In this document: piece by piece, positions 1 through 9,783 of the stretch
Layout: every line of letters begins with the position of its first letter
Numbering within the stretch: the first letter of the stretch is position 1
DNA from: Candidatus Phycosocius spiralis
GTDB taxonomy: Bacteria > Pseudomonadota > Alphaproteobacteria > Caulobacterales > Aquidulcibacteraceae
DNA: 64,000 nt
Direction of reading: 5' to 3'
Assembly (NCBI RefSeq): GCF_030158815.1
Contig: NZ_BPFZ01000002.1
Coordinates: 1-64,000 of the forward strand
Position numbers and translations under genes: made by a program
The notes under the pieces: model-generated
Database searches by the model: none
Told to the model about the DNA's origin: nothing
Seen by the model: only the letters and a program-made list of their open reading frames with translations

Positions 1-792
1 ATTGAGAATAGCATCGCTAAAGCCCGTCTTATATCTCAAATGATTGTAAACACTGGCTGGGTCAGTCTTATCGCATTGGATTTAAAAACTGGACTGAACT
101 TAATTGCCAATCAGTCCATGGAATTGGTGATTTCTGACCTGATGCTACCTGATTCAAAAAATGGTGGTGCGATAGCGCAAATTCGTGCCGCGTCACCAAA
201 AGTTACTATCGCAGCCACAACTTCTAAGGGTGACCCTGCCATTTTTTCTAAATTGCTAGAGCGCGCTAAGGCGGATGGTGCCGAATTCATATTGCAAAAG
301 CCCTTCTCACAAGAGCGATTACAAGAATTGATGGACAAAGTCTCCTCGCGTTTGGACCTAGGCAATCGACGCCCCCATGTCTTGCTCATTGAAACCTCTG
401 CAGACCTCCATGCCATGTGCGAGATTGGGCTACAAACCAGCAATTACCGTGTTAGCGCTCAGTCGAATATTGAGGGTGCATTATTTGGTCAAGACAAACT
501 TGATTTGGATGCGGTGATTGTAGAAATCGATAGCGGCAATATCCATAGTGCAGCTTTGCTAGAGATATTGCGCGCTGAATATCCAGTAGCTGCGCTGATT
601 GCCATCTCCCAGCGGCCCAAAGGGGGTTCATCCCAGCGCATGTGGCTCAAATCACTTGAAACGGTTTCGGCAACAGCCTTGAATAAACCTTTTACCCCTG
701 CCGAATTAGTGCGGGCGGTAAACCAAGGCAGAGCGCTGGCTGCCGCCGCTTTGTTGGAGGCGGCCAACCAAGCCGCATCAAGTCACATTTAA
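1..792 (+). CDS. Tandem receiver-domain protein (5' partial)
   Basis: The reading frame is open from the first base, so the gene starts upstream of the window and the ATG at 40 is internal. Two receiver-like modules are visible. The first has the beta-3 phospho-acceptor context LVISDLMLP and the conserved lysine in ILQKPF. The second has AVIVEID, with Glu near the acceptor position, and ALNKPF, so it looks degenerate or constitutively acidic. No output domain follows: the protein ends shortly after the second module in an Ala-rich helix. It is probably a stand-alone phospho-relay or scaffold protein. The partner kinase is not in the window, and the function is inferred only from the fold. Confidence 0.6.
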   Translation: MENSIAKARLISQMIVNTGWVSLIALDLKTGLNLIANQSMELVISDLMLPDSKNGGAIAQIRAASPKVTIAATTSKGDPAIFSKLLERAKADGAEFILQKPFSQERLQELMDKVSSRLDLGNRRPHVLLIETSADLHAMCEIGLQTSNYRVSAQSNIEGALFGQDKLDLDAVIVEIDSGNIHSAALLEILRAEYPVAALIAISQRPKGGSSQRMWLKSLETVSATALNKPFTPAELVRAVNQGRALAAAALLEAANQAASSHI

Positions 793-812
793 TCGGGCAG
801 GTATAATGGGGT

Positions 813-2405
813 TTAGTTTGCCTTCTTTTTAGCTGGTTCAGTTTTGTTGACGGCAGGTTTTGAGACAGCAGGTTTAGAGAGAGCAGGCTTTTTGACAGCA
901 GGTTTAGAGACGGCAGGTTTATTTTCTGTGGGTTTAGAGACGTCTTTAGGCTTAGAAGCGGATGTGTCATTTTTACCCCTTTTGTGTGCAGTCTCAACGT
1001 GTGGGGCAATTTTCTTGACTTTGGCAGGAGCTTTATGAGAGGCCTTTTGAGTGGCTTTGACTTGGTTGACGAGAGGGGTTTCATCCTCGCTTTCTAGTTC
1101 GGCCCGGGAGACCTTCACATCGTTCACTTTGGCCATTTGCAACACAAAATCGACAACTTTTTCTTCATAAAGGGGTGCACGTAGGCTTGCAACTGCATTG
1201 GGGTTTTTTTGGAAGAACTCATAAACCTGACGCTCTTGACCCGGAAAACGGGCGGCTTCGGCCTGAACCGCGCGGGCAACTTCTTCATCTTTAACTTCGA
1301 CGCCATTGATTCGCCCGACTTCGGCTAGAACCAGACCTAAACGCACACGGCGTTCGGCAATTCTAGTATATTCGGCCTTAAGCTCATCTTCGGACTTTCC
1401 CGCATCTTCAGGGTCTTCATTGCCTGCGGCTTTGTCCTCGGCCACTTGCGCCCAAATGGCTTCAAACTCAGCAGCGAGCATTTTGGGCGGCAAATCAAAA
1501 CTATGGGTGTTGTCTAAGGCATCCAGTAAGGAACGCTTCGCCTTTTGCCTTGATAATTGGGCAAATTGGTCATGGATGTTCTTTTTGACAGCTTCTTTTA
1601 AGGTTGCAAGATCAGAGAGACCTATGGATTGTGCTAAAGCATCATCGATTTTGGAATCGACGGGTTTTTTAACTTCAGTAACCGTAACGTCGAAGGTCAC
1701 GGCCTTACCAGCTAAAGTCGCAACCCCGTAATCGGTTGGGAAGGTAACATTGAGGACTTTTTCATCTTCGGCTTTCACCCCGATCAATTGATCCTCAAAC
1801 CCTGGAATATAGCTATTGGAACCAAGAATGACGGTTGCTCCTTCAGCTTTACCCCCATCAAACTCAACGCCATTTAGTTTGCCCACAAAGTTACAAACAA
1901 CCGCGTCGCCATGGGTGGCCTTGCCTTTTTTGGCCTCAAAAGACTTCGCCTGCTTGGCAATCTCGGCCAATGCTTCCTCGATTTCTGCCTCGGTAGCTTC
2001 TGCGACTGGACGGGTTATTGACAAAGATTGGATATCTACAGGGGTAAAATCTGGCATGATGTCTAGCTCAACATCAAAGCTCAAATCGGCTTTACCGTCC
2101 ATTACTTCAGCCAAATTACCCAGATTTTTAACGTCTGGTTTGCTGGCCGCCCGGACCCCCTGATTGGTTATGGAACTTTCAACACCTTCTTGAACCAGTT
2201 CGTTTAATACATCACTCAATATGGACTTACCATACATACGCTTTACATGAACTATTGGAACCTTGCCTTTGCGAAAGCCCTTAATGTTCAATTGTGGGGC
2301 CAATTCTGCGATCTTGGCATCGGTGCGGCTGGCGATCATGGTGGCAGGAAAGGTAACACCATAAACACGGCAGAGGCCTTGAGCAGATTTTTCGACGATT
2401 TGCAT
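813..2405 (-). CDS. tig: Trigger factor, ribosome-associated chaperone/PPIase
   Basis: A 530-residue protein with the full trigger-factor layout. The N-terminal ribosome-binding domain carries the signature GFRKGKVP at residues 43-50. An FKBP-type PPIase domain lies around residues 160-245 (GDAVVCNFVGKLNGVEFDGG region), followed by the helical C-terminal chaperone arms. Trigger factor binds ribosomal protein L23 at the exit tunnel and shields nascent chains. This copy is longer than the ~430-450 residues usual elsewhere because of a basic Lys/Pro/Ala tail from about residue 450, ending in pentapeptide repeats. The gene is convergent with the receiver gene on its left. clpP and clpX, frequent neighbours, are absent. 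The ATG at 2405 fits the canonical MQIVEK start. Confidence 0.95.
   Translation of the reverse strand: MQIVEKSAQGLCRVYGVTFPATMIASRTDAKIAELAPQLNIKGFRKGKVPIVHVKRMYGKSILSDVLNELVQEGVESSITNQGVRAASKPDVKNLGNLAEVMDGKADLSFDVELDIMPDFTPVDIQSLSITRPVAEATEAEIEEALAEIAKQAKSFEAKKGKATHGDAVVCNFVGKLNGVEFDGGKAEGATVILGSNSYIPGFEDQLIGVKAEDEKVLNVTFPTDYGVATLAGKAVTFDVTVTEVKKPVDSKIDDALAQSIGLSDLATLKEAVKKNIHDQFAQLSRQKAKRSLLDALDNTHSFDLPPKMLAAEFEAIWAQVAEDKAAGNEDPEDAGKSEDELKAEYTRIAERRVRLGLVLAEVGRINGVEVKDEEVARAVQAEAARFPGQERQVYEFFQKNPNAVASLRAPLYEEKVVDFVLQMAKVNDVKVSRAELESEDETPLVNQVKATQKASHKAPAKVKKIAPHVETAHKRGKNDTSASKPKDVSKPTENKPAVSKPAVKKPALSKPAVSKPAVNKTEPAKKKAN
846..920 (-). repeat. Five tandem 15-bp units encoding KPA(V/L)x in the trigger factor tail
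   Basis: Residues 496-520 of trigger factor consist of five consecutive pentapeptides of the form KPAVS, KPAVK, KPALS, KPAVS and KPAVN. At DNA level the copies are near-identical and in frame. Such an array can change copy number by slippage without breaking the frame. The tail is positively charged and probably disordered, so it could contact rRNA or nascent chains; that role is inference. Confidence 0.8.
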
Positions 2406-2655
2406 GATATTGTCCCATTAAGGAAGCGGATTACGCGGGTTGATGGATGAGCGCTGGGGCCAAAGCCCGCAAGGTGGGCGGCTATGCCACGGAGGCGGGC
2501 AATTGTCTATGCCGGCGACAGCATGTGGTGCTGCTTCACGATAAAAAGCGTCCCTAAGATATAAGATACTTCAAGGTGCACCACATCCATTACTGAAATC
2601 AAGGTATACAAAGACGTGACACGCCAAGTGCGCCGGCTTATGTCTATTCTCAGCG
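2406..2655. other. Intergenic region between divergent tig and cobT
   Basis: About 250 bp lie between the divergent trigger factor and cobT starts. No tRNA cloverleaf, no convincing small ORF and no clear riboswitch was seen. Specifically, no cobalamin-riboswitch core could be recognised ahead of cobT. It presumably holds both promoters. Confidence 0.5.
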
Positions 2656-4614
2656 ATGACGAGTAAGGAAACCCCTCAGGATGTGTTTAAGCGTGTGGTG
2701 ACGCACACGGCGCGTGCTTTGTCGCGCACACCCGATGTGGAGGTCAGTTTTTCCGCGGACGGACCCACAGTGACAGAACATCGACTAAGCCTGCCCCATC
2801 CGGCACGTGCCTTGGGTGAGCAGGAAGTGGCACGGTTACGTGGCCATGCCGATGCGGCGGCCCTTCGCCTCGCCTATCATGATTTAGGAGCCCATGCCGC
2901 CGCCATGCCAGAGGGGCCACGGGCGCGTGCATTGTATGAAGTAGCCGAGAAAGCGCGCATTGAAGCCATAGGCGCTTTGGCGATGCCCGGTGTTGCGCAA
3001 AATCTAACCGCAGCCTTGGCCGAGACATGCGAAAAAATGGGCTATGCCCGTATGCTGGATCGCCAAACAGCACCTTTGGCCGATGCACTGGGGCTGTTAC
3101 TGCGTGAACGCTTAACGGGGCTAGTTCCCCCAGAAGCCGGTCAAGGCATTGCCGATCTGTGGCGCGACGAAGTGCTGACCAAAGCGGGCGATACGATCAA
3201 GCGCTTGCAAGAAACCTTAGACGATCAAAAAGCTTTTGCCGAAGTGGCGCATGACCTGATCCGCGATCTCGATCTAGGCGATGAATTGGGCAACAATCCT
3301 GACCCTGATGAGGGTGAGGGCGAAGAACCCGATGGGGCCGATCAACCACCCCCAGAGCCAAGTCACGATGAAACACAGGACCAAGAAGGCAGCGATCAGC
3401 AAGACAGCACCCAATCTGGTGACCAGCAGGGCAGCGAGCAAGAAGACGTGCAAGCTAGCATGGAAACCGACGATGCCGATAACACCGAAGAAGACGACAG
3501 CGATATAGATGAAGGAACCAATCCGGCGCGACCCAATTTCCGGGCCAGCGACGCCGATGGCTTTAGCTATAAAATCTATACCAAAGCCTTTGATGAAACC
3601 ATAGGGGCTGAAGAATTATGCGACGGAGAGGAGCTTACCCGGCTTCGCAGCTATCTTGATGTCCAATTGACCCAATTGCAGGGCGTGGTCGGGCGTTTGG
3701 CCAACCGATTGCAACGTCGCTTGATGGCCCAACAAAACCGCAGCTGGCAATTTGACTTGGAAGAAGGCGTGCTCGATGTGGCCCGGCTGTCACGCGTGGT
3801 CACTGAACCCTTGGCCCCCCTCACCTTCAAAATGGAAGACGATATCGATTTTCGCGATACAATTGTCACGCTTTTATTGGATAATTCAGGCTCAATGCGG
3901 GGTCGGCCTATCATGATCGCGGCCATCTGCGCCGATATTCTGGCGCGAACTTTAGAGCGCTGCGGCGTCAAGACCGAGATTTTAGGCTTCACAACCAAAG
4001 CTTGGAAAGGCGGGCAAGCACGCGATGCGTGGATGAAGGCGGGCAAGCCTGCCAATCCCGGGCGCTTAAACGATCTACGCCACATCATTTATAAAAGTGG
4101 GGATGCGCCTTGGCGCCGCGCCCGACGCAATTTGGGCCTGATGATGCGCGAAGGCTTGCTGAAAGAAAATATTGATGGCGAAGCGCTTGATTGGGCACAT
4201 GAACGTCTCTTGGGCCGGCCTGAACAGCGCCGAATTTTGATGGTGATCTCAGATGGTGCGCCGGTTGACGATAGCACGTTGTCGGTCAATTCAGGTGCCT
4301 ATTTAGAGCGCCATTTACGCGACACGATTGCCAAGATCCAAGATTATAGCCCGGTGGAGTTGATCGCGATTGGTATTGGACACGATGTTACACGCTATTA
4401 CCGCCGCGCGGTAACAATTGTGGATGCCGAACAATTGGGTGGAGCGATTGTTGATCAATTGGCCGAGCTTTTTGAAGAAGAACCTAAAGCAATGCGCTTG
4501 GCGCGTAGCTCAACTGGTCTGGCACGCAAGCCCAAAATCCCGCCCAGAAACCCGCCCAGAAACCCTCGAGGTGTTGAGGGTAAAATCGGCTCGCGCCCAG
4601 TTAGATCCAGCTAA
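2656..4614 (+). CDS. cobT: Cobaltochelatase-type CobT subunit, VWA domain protein
   Basis: A 652-residue CobT homologue. In aerobic cobalamin synthesis the CobN-CobS-CobT complex inserts cobalt into hydrogenobyrinate a,c-diamide; CobT pairs with the AAA+ protein CobS. The N-terminal helical CobT domain is followed by a strongly acidic Asp/Glu/Gln linker around residues 215-295. A C-terminal von Willebrand A domain carries the MIDAS motif DNSGSM near residue 409 and [10 protein letters not shown] later. After the usual end, a Pro/Arg-rich tail of about 40 residues (with PPRNPPRNP) is added. cobS and cobN are not nearby, so membership in a complete cobalt chelatase cannot be shown here. CobT/CobS pairs also occur in organisms without B12 synthesis. 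Confidence 0.85.
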   Translation: MTSKETPQDVFKRVVTHTARALSRTPDVEVSFSADGPTVTEHRLSLPHPARALGEQEVARLRGHADAAALRLAYHDLGAHAAAMPEGPRARALYEVAEKARIEAIGALAMPGVAQNLTAALAETCEKMGYARMLDRQTAPLADALGLLLRERLTGLVPPEAGQGIADLWRDEVLTKAGDTIKRLQETLDDQKAFAEVAHDLIRDLDLGDELGNNPDPDEGEGEEPDGADQPPPEPSHDETQDQEGSDQQDSTQSGDQQGSEQEDVQASMETDDADNTEEDDSDIDEGTNPARPNFRASDADGFSYKIYTKAFDETIGAEELCDGEELTRLRSYLDVQLTQLQGVVGRLANRLQRRLMAQQNRSWQFDLEEGVLDVARLSRVVTEPLAPLTFKMEDDIDFRDTIVTLLLDNSGSMRGRPIMIAAICADILARTLERCGVKTEILGFTTKAWKGGQARDAWMKAGKPANPGRLNDLRHIIYKSGDAPWRRARRNLGLMMREGLLKENIDGEALDWAHERLLGRPEQRRILMVISDGAPVDDSTLSVNSGAYLERHLRDTIAKIQDYSPVELIAIGIGHDVTRYYRRAVTIVDAEQLGGAIVDQLAELFEEEPKAMRLARSSTGLARKPKIPPRNPPRNPRGVEGKIGSRPVRSS

Positions 4615-4636
4615 ATCGTGTAAAATCCGATTGAGT

Positions 4637-5986
4637 TTAGTTGCGATAAGCCGGGCGCGCTGATCCGTCGGCGCGTGGCTTGTAGCGCGTAGCGAGTTCT
4701 GTTGAGCGGCTGGTCAAAGCTTGCGAAACCCCACCAATATAGACTGCACTTGGATAGCTTTGCCCTTCCATCGGATCGCCCGTCCACACCACCACATCAG
4801 CAATCTTGCCAGGCTCTAGGGAGCCTAAATCCTTGTCAACGCCCCATATTTTCGCGGGATTTAGGGTGATTGAGGCCAGTGCAGCCTGATAGGGCAGGCC
4901 GTGGGCCACGGCTGTTCCAGCATTCATGCGGCTTTGGCGTAAATTGTTATAATCACGGCTACCCATGATCGAGACCTTCACACCCGCCGCGTTTAAAGCG
5001 GCGGCATTGCCTAAATGGGTGCCCAAAGTCTCAAAACTTGACGGAAGAGCTGCTTGCGCATCGATCATAACGGGAATGTTTTGAGCCGCAATATCTTTTG
5101 CAACACGCCAGCCTTCCTCTGCACCTTCCAGCACCACCAACAGCTTTTCTTCGCGGGCAAGCTTGAGGATTTGACGAATATCATTAGCGCTCGACACCCG
5201 TACCAAAAGAGGGGTTTTGCCTTGAACCACTGGGATTAAAGCTTCAAGGTCGAGGCGGCGGGCCAAAAGCTCACGGCCTTCGCCGCGATCATAGGCGGCG
5301 CGATTAGCGATGAAGTGGCGCACATCGGCTAAAACCTGCTTGAGAATAATCAAAGAAGCGCCGCGCGATCCGCCAGCGGCAGCAGCCGCTGTTTCCCCAA
5401 ACTCTAACACCATCCCGGCATTGGACTTAAACACCATATCGGGTGCACCTGCGGCCAAGCTGATACCAATGCTTTGGCCAGCAAATAAAGTTGGGTCTTC
5501 TTCTTCATGCCCGCCAGCAGTTTGAAACGCGCTATCATCATGGGCATGGGCACCATTGCCACCCCGCCCCGCAACTGGGGTTAAAAAGGCGCGTGTGCTT
5601 CCATTTAACCTTGCAAGACCAATAGATGGGGCATCTGGATCAACCCCAGCAGCAGGATTAAAAGCGGCCCCAATCTGCCCACCGGCCCCATCATCACGCG
5701 TGGAGGGCACCTGCTCAATCTCAGAAATGCCCAAACTGGTGGACGCCAAAATCAAGCCGGGGGTGACGACCTTACCCTTGGCGTCGATAATCTGCGCATC
5801 GGCGGGCACTGTGACGCCGCTTCCAACCGCGACGATGCGGCCTTTGTCCATCACCAGCGTGCCTTGGCGGATTGAGCCTAATGGCCCTGCGGTTTCAATG
5901 CGGGCGTTGATAATCGCGATGGGTGCCGCATTTACCACGAGGGGTGAAGCGGTCATCAAGGCAAAGGAAAGAACTAAAGGTTTCAT
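4637..5986 (-). CDS. Amidohydrolase-fold protein lacking the HxH metal motif
   Basis: A 449-residue protein with a Sec-type signal peptide (MKPLVLSFALMTASPLVVNA) and the amidohydrolase composite beta-sandwich. It has the family phrases VVTPGLI and LGSLEPGKIADVVVWTGDP. Where active members have the HxH motif after GLID, this one reads GLILASTSLG, and the HSDDP position reads MGSRDYNN. The binuclear metal centre is therefore probably absent. The ATG overlaps the stop of the upstream amidohydrolase by four bases (ATGA), so the two are translationally coupled and probably form a periplasmic pair with one active and one inactive partner. Substrate unknown. Confidence 0.8.
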   Translation of the reverse strand: MKPLVLSFALMTASPLVVNAAPIAIINARIETAGPLGSIRQGTLVMDKGRIVAVGSGVTVPADAQIIDAKGKVVTPGLILASTSLGISEIEQVPSTRDDGAGGQIGAAFNPAAGVDPDAPSIGLARLNGSTRAFLTPVAGRGGNGAHAHDDSAFQTAGGHEEEDPTLFAGQSIGISLAAGAPDMVFKSNAGMVLEFGETAAAAAGGSRGASLIILKQVLADVRHFIANRAAYDRGEGRELLARRLDLEALIPVVQGKTPLLVRVSSANDIRQILKLAREEKLLVVLEGAEEGWRVAKDIAAQNIPVMIDAQAALPSSFETLGTHLGNAAALNAAGVKVSIMGSRDYNNLRQSRMNAGTAVAHGLPYQAALASITLNPAKIWGVDKDLGSLEPGKIADVVVWTGDPMEGQSYPSAVYIGGVSQALTSRSTELATRYKPRADGSARPAYRN

Positions 5987-7494
5987 GGCTTTGCCTCCAA
6001 GCTAGGACGGCCAAGATCAAAGTCAGAGCGGGCGTGGGTCGCAGGATCGGCCCGATCATAGGCAATGCCGCCATCGACAAATACGGTTTGAGCTAAAGCG
6101 AATGTGGAGAATGGGTCAGCGTCCCACACCACAATATCGGCCATTTTACCAACTTCTATAGTGCCGGTTTTGTTGCCAATACCCATGGCGCGGGCCGGAT
6201 TGGCCGTGATCCACTTAATCGCTTCAAGCCGCGAAACCGGAATGCCCGCGCGCGCCGCAGCCCCCATCGCCAAAGCAGCTTCTTGGTTGAGATGCTGGAT
6301 CATGGTCGGGTCATCGGAATGGATGATGGCGCAAGCCCCATAGGCTTGGACAATACCCGCATTTTCGGCAATGCCGTCGAGCGACTCCATCTTAAAGCCC
6401 TGCCAATCGGCCCAAGTTGCTGCACAAATGTCTGCCTCTCTAAGGGCAGGGGCCAGCTTATAAGCTTCAGAGGCATGGTGAAACGTGGTGATTTTATAGC
6501 CAAATTCCTTGGCCATATCTATCATCAACGCCATCTCGTCAGCCCTATAGCAATGATTTTGAACCAGAATATCGCCGTTGAGCACACCTGCTAAAGTTTC
6601 CAGTTTCAAATCGCGCTTGGGTGGGTCGCCATCCGCTTTACCCGCATTGGCCTTGGCGCGATATTCTGCCCATTTGCGGTTGTAATCGGCAGCATCAATC
6701 CAAGCCCGACGCGCAACTGCAATATTGCCCATCCTTGTCGATGGCGCACGTGTCCGAGACCCATAAACGCGCTTGGGGTTTTCCCCACACGCCATTTTTA
6801 GTCCGTAAGGGGCACCAGGAAATTTCATGCCCTGTATGGTTGTGGCCGGCACATTCTTCAATGTAACGGAGCGACCACCAAATAAGTTAGCCGAGCCTGG
6901 TAGGATCTGAAGGCTTGTGACTCCACCTTCGCGCGCACGGTTAAAGCCTGGATCTTGTGGCCACACCGAATGCTCCGCCCAAACTTCAGCAGTATTGGGA
7001 TCGGTTGCTTCGTTACCATCTGAATTGGCTTGCACGCCGGGGCTTGGGTAAACCCCTAAATGGGAGTGTATATCAATGAGGCCGGGCGTTACAAATTTAG
7101 CTTTCCCATCGATCCACTTAGCGCCTTCTGGGATGGCGATATCCTTGCCAACAGCCACGATTTTCCCGTCAGAGAAAACCACGCTGCCGCCTTCAATTTC
7201 TTGACCGGCCGCGGTCAAAATCGTGGCACCAACAATGGCTGTGGTCACACTGGGCAGCGGCTTATAGGTCGATGAAAAGGGATCTAGGCTGCCATTGCTA
7301 TCTAGGCCTTTGGCGATCGGCTTAGCGACCACCTTCGGCTTTGGCAGTGCCTCGGCTTTTGATTTGGACGTGGAAGCTTGCACAGAAAAGCTGGAACCTG
7401 TTGTCGAGCAGCCTGTTGCAAAAATGCTAACGCAAGCCAAAGCCAGAATAAGTACGCTGGCACGTGGTGTGATTTGAGCCAAATTAACCCCCAT
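5983..7494 (-). CDS. Secreted amidohydrolase, probable lipoprotein
   Basis: A 503-residue imidazolonepropionase-like amidohydrolase. The N-terminus has a hydrophobic stretch ending in FATGC, a plausible lipobox, so the enzyme is probably a lipoprotein. Metal-site motifs are intact: GLIDIHSHLG (HxH), the histidines in VQNHCYRA and TFHHASEA, and IIHSDDP with the catalytic Asp. The C-terminal IEVGKMADIVVWDADP is standard for the family. It is the upstream gene of a coupled pair with the metal-less paralogue. Peptide or amide hydrolysis is likely; the substrate cannot be read from sequence. Confidence 0.85.
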   Translation of the reverse strand: MGVNLAQITPRASVLILALACVSIFATGCSTTGSSFSVQASTSKSKAEALPKPKVVAKPIAKGLDSNGSLDPFSSTYKPLPSVTTAIVGATILTAAGQEIEGGSVVFSDGKIVAVGKDIAIPEGAKWIDGKAKFVTPGLIDIHSHLGVYPSPGVQANSDGNEATDPNTAEVWAEHSVWPQDPGFNRAREGGVTSLQILPGSANLFGGRSVTLKNVPATTIQGMKFPGAPYGLKMACGENPKRVYGSRTRAPSTRMGNIAVARRAWIDAADYNRKWAEYRAKANAGKADGDPPKRDLKLETLAGVLNGDILVQNHCYRADEMALMIDMAKEFGYKITTFHHASEAYKLAPALREADICAATWADWQGFKMESLDGIAENAGIVQAYGACAIIHSDDPTMIQHLNQEAALAMGAAARAGIPVSRLEAIKWITANPARAMGIGNKTGTIEVGKMADIVVWDADPFSTFALAQTVFVDGGIAYDRADPATHARSDFDLGRPSLEAKP

Positions 7495-7643
7495 TCAGAA
7501 CGAGTAAGCAACACGATTAAGTTGTTTCGCACAAGTGCCGGGATTGCTGCGATACAGTGACTTGGCGTAAATCCGATCAAGTGGGTGTGGATGCCCTGTA
7601 GGGAGAGCTTGACCTTGAGGGCCCATAGCCACAACTGCCGCTT

Positions 7644-9503
7644 ATGAGCAAAGACATTGTTATCCAACTCAAAAACATCGCTCTTAAACGCGGCGGCGCA
7701 CCGGTTTTTTCAGGTATTGATCTATGCCTGCGGCGAGGCGAACGCGCAGCCTTGGTTGGGGCCAATGGCGCGGGCAAGTCCACGTTAATGGCGATTATGA
7801 GTGGGCAATTGGAATTTGATGGAGGTGAGCGGGTGGTTTCTAAGGGCGTGCATGCCGCCACCCAATCCCAAGAGCCAGACTTTAGTTGTGCATCTTCCTT
7901 GCTCACTTGGGCCAGCCAAGACGTCCCCCATGACCGCGATGAAGCCGCTCGCCTTAACGCCGCCGCAAGGGCATTGCATGGTTTTGGCCTCTCGCCAGAA
8001 CAAAGCCTTGCTAGCCTGTCTGGGGGCGAAGCGCGCCGGGCTGCCTTAGCGCGCGCTTTTGCGGCGGATCCAGACCTTTTGATGCTGGATGAACCAACCA
8101 ATCACCTTGATTTTGCAGCAATTTTAGACTTGGAGCAGCGGCTTAAGCAATTTTCGGGCGCGGTTTTAGTCGTCAGCCACGACCGCGCTTTTTTGAGTGC
8201 CATCTCAACCAATTGTCTATGGCTACGCAATGGTCAGATGCGCCGCTTGGATGCCCCTTTCTCCAAATTTGAAGCTTGGGCCGCGAGCATTGAAGAACAA
8301 GACCGCAAGGCACTTGAAAAGCTGGATAAAACGCTTGAAGGTGAAACCCGATGGTTAGCACGCGGGGTTACGGCGCGGCGCACCCGCAACGAAGGCCGTT
8401 TGCGCCGCTTAATGCAAATGCGTGAGACCCGCAGAAGCCAAGCCGCCTTAATCCGAAAGGATGCCCCTGCTCTGCAAGCCGATATCGGTTCAAGCTCTGG
8501 TCAATTGGTGTTTGAGGCCAAAGGGGTTTCCAAGGGCTTTAAAGGTCGCGGCGACGTGATCAAGAATCTCGATTTACGCGTCGTACGTGGCGATCGTTTG
8601 GGCATTGTGGGGCCCAACGGAGCGGGAAAATCAACCCTGATTAAGCTCTTGGTCGGCGAATTGGCCCCCGATACGGGCACCACCCGCTTAGGCAATAATC
8701 TGACCCTTGCCTATCTTGATCAATCGCGCGCCGCCCTCGATCCTAAGGCGACTTTGTGGGACACGTTCGCGCCTGCTGGCGGTGATCAAATCATGGTGCG
8801 GGATCGACCCAAACATGTTGCCGCTTATGCACAGGACTTCTTGTTTGATGGCCGCCAATTACGCCAACCCTTGGGTTCTTTCTCAGGAGGGGAACGTAAC
8901 CGGGTTTTATTGGCTTTGACTTTAGCTAAACCCTCCAATGTCCTTGTCTTGGATGAGCCAACCAATGACCTTGATATGGAAACCCTGGACGTACTGGAAG
9001 ATATGTTGGCCGATTATCGAGGTACCGTTGTTCTGGTCAGCCATGATCGCGCCTTCCTAGACGGTGTTGTTACTGCGACTTTGGCCCCATGTGGCGATGG
9101 CACTTGGATCGAAACACCCGGTGGCTGGTCGGATTTATTGCGCCAAGGTGTCCCATTTCTTGCTAAGTCCAATGACCCAAAGCCAAAATCAACCAGTGAC
9201 CATTTAAACCAACCAAGACATAAAGCTGTCACAAAGCTCTCATTTAAAGATACGCATCGATTGGCTGAACTAGAGAGTTTGATCCCCAGACTGGAAGGTG
9301 ATCGCGCAGGCTTGGAGACGATATTGAATAAGCCTGACTTATACCAGAGTGAGCCCGCTCGATTTGAAACCCTGTCTCATCAATTGATGAAGCTTGTATC
9401 TGATTTAAATGCGCTAGAGGACGAGTGGATTGAATTGCTTGAACTGAAAGAATCTCTTGGTTCTGTGATGCTGGACGAAACACATAAATCATCTAATTCA
9501 TGA
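7644..9503 (+). CDS. uup: ABC-F family ATPase, Uup-like
   Basis: 619 residues with two ABC cassettes and no membrane segments. Cassette 1 has Walker A GANGAGKST, signature LSGGE and Walker B LLMLDEPTNHLDF. Cassette 2 has GPNGAGKST, FSGGERN and VLVLDEPTNDLDM. An Arg-rich interdomain linker and a C-terminal helical, coiled-coil-like extension (LAELESLIPRLEGDRAGLE region) match the Uup branch. ABC-F proteins act on the ribosome or on branched DNA intermediates rather than in transport. The Uup assignment rests on the C-terminal domain and overall length; other ABC-F subfamilies are possible. Confidence 0.8.
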   Translation: MSKDIVIQLKNIALKRGGAPVFSGIDLCLRRGERAALVGANGAGKSTLMAIMSGQLEFDGGERVVSKGVHAATQSQEPDFSCASSLLTWASQDVPHDRDEAARLNAAARALHGFGLSPEQSLASLSGGEARRAALARAFAADPDLLMLDEPTNHLDFAAILDLEQRLKQFSGAVLVVSHDRAFLSAISTNCLWLRNGQMRRLDAPFSKFEAWAASIEEQDRKALEKLDKTLEGETRWLARGVTARRTRNEGRLRRLMQMRETRRSQAALIRKDAPALQADIGSSSGQLVFEAKGVSKGFKGRGDVIKNLDLRVVRGDRLGIVGPNGAGKSTLIKLLVGELAPDTGTTRLGNNLTLAYLDQSRAALDPKATLWDTFAPAGGDQIMVRDRPKHVAAYAQDFLFDGRQLRQPLGSFSGGERNRVLLALTLAKPSNVLVLDEPTNDLDMETLDVLEDMLADYRGTVVLVSHDRAFLDGVVTATLAPCGDGTWIETPGGWSDLLRQGVPFLAKSNDPKPKSTSDHLNQPRHKAVTKLSFKDTHRLAELESLIPRLEGDRAGLETILNKPDLYQSEPARFETLSHQLMKLVSDLNALEDEWIELLELKESLGSVMLDETHKSSNS

Positions 9504-9522
9504 ATGTATCGAGGTTTAACCT

Positions 9523-9783
9523 ATGCGATTGATCCTGTCTCTTCTAGTCATTCTTGGCGTTTTGTTTTATTCAAACCCAACTGAGGAGCGTCTACGTGAA
9601 ATCATGCGAGAGCAAGATAAGCTCTCGCTATATGCCGCTAGCTTCTTGCCGATCAGGCGCACAAATTATTATTTAGTCTCAAAGTTTGAAATCTCTTATC
9701 TTTTAGGCACAACAACATGTTGGGGGGCGGCCTATTCCGTGATTATTTGCCCAGAACCCACTAAGTCTAAAGCTAAGTCCTAA
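9523..9783 (+). CDS. Small exported or membrane-anchored protein, DUF4359-like
   Basis: An 86-residue protein with one hydrophobic N-terminal segment (LILSLLVILGVLFYSNP) followed by a short polar domain and a Lys-rich end. A GAGG sequence lies just upstream of the ATG. The NP(T/S)-E motif after the hydrophobic segment and the length resemble DUF4359 proteins, but the resemblance is from memory. It starts 19 bp after the ABC-F gene and may be cotranscribed. Function unknown. Confidence 0.55.
   Translation: MRLILSLLVILGVLFYSNPTEERLREIMREQDKLSLYAASFLPIRRTNYYLVSKFEISYLLGTTTCWGAAYSVIICPEPTKSKAKS

Noticed and set aside
692-1084. 130-residue frame over the trigger factor tail
   Set aside because: Shadow of the trigger factor repeats in another frame: Leu/Lys/Pro repeats mirror the KPAV units.
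2430-2540. GC-rich segment before cobT as a tRNA or riboswitch
   Set aside because: No T-loop, acceptor pairing or cobalamin-riboswitch core can be drawn.
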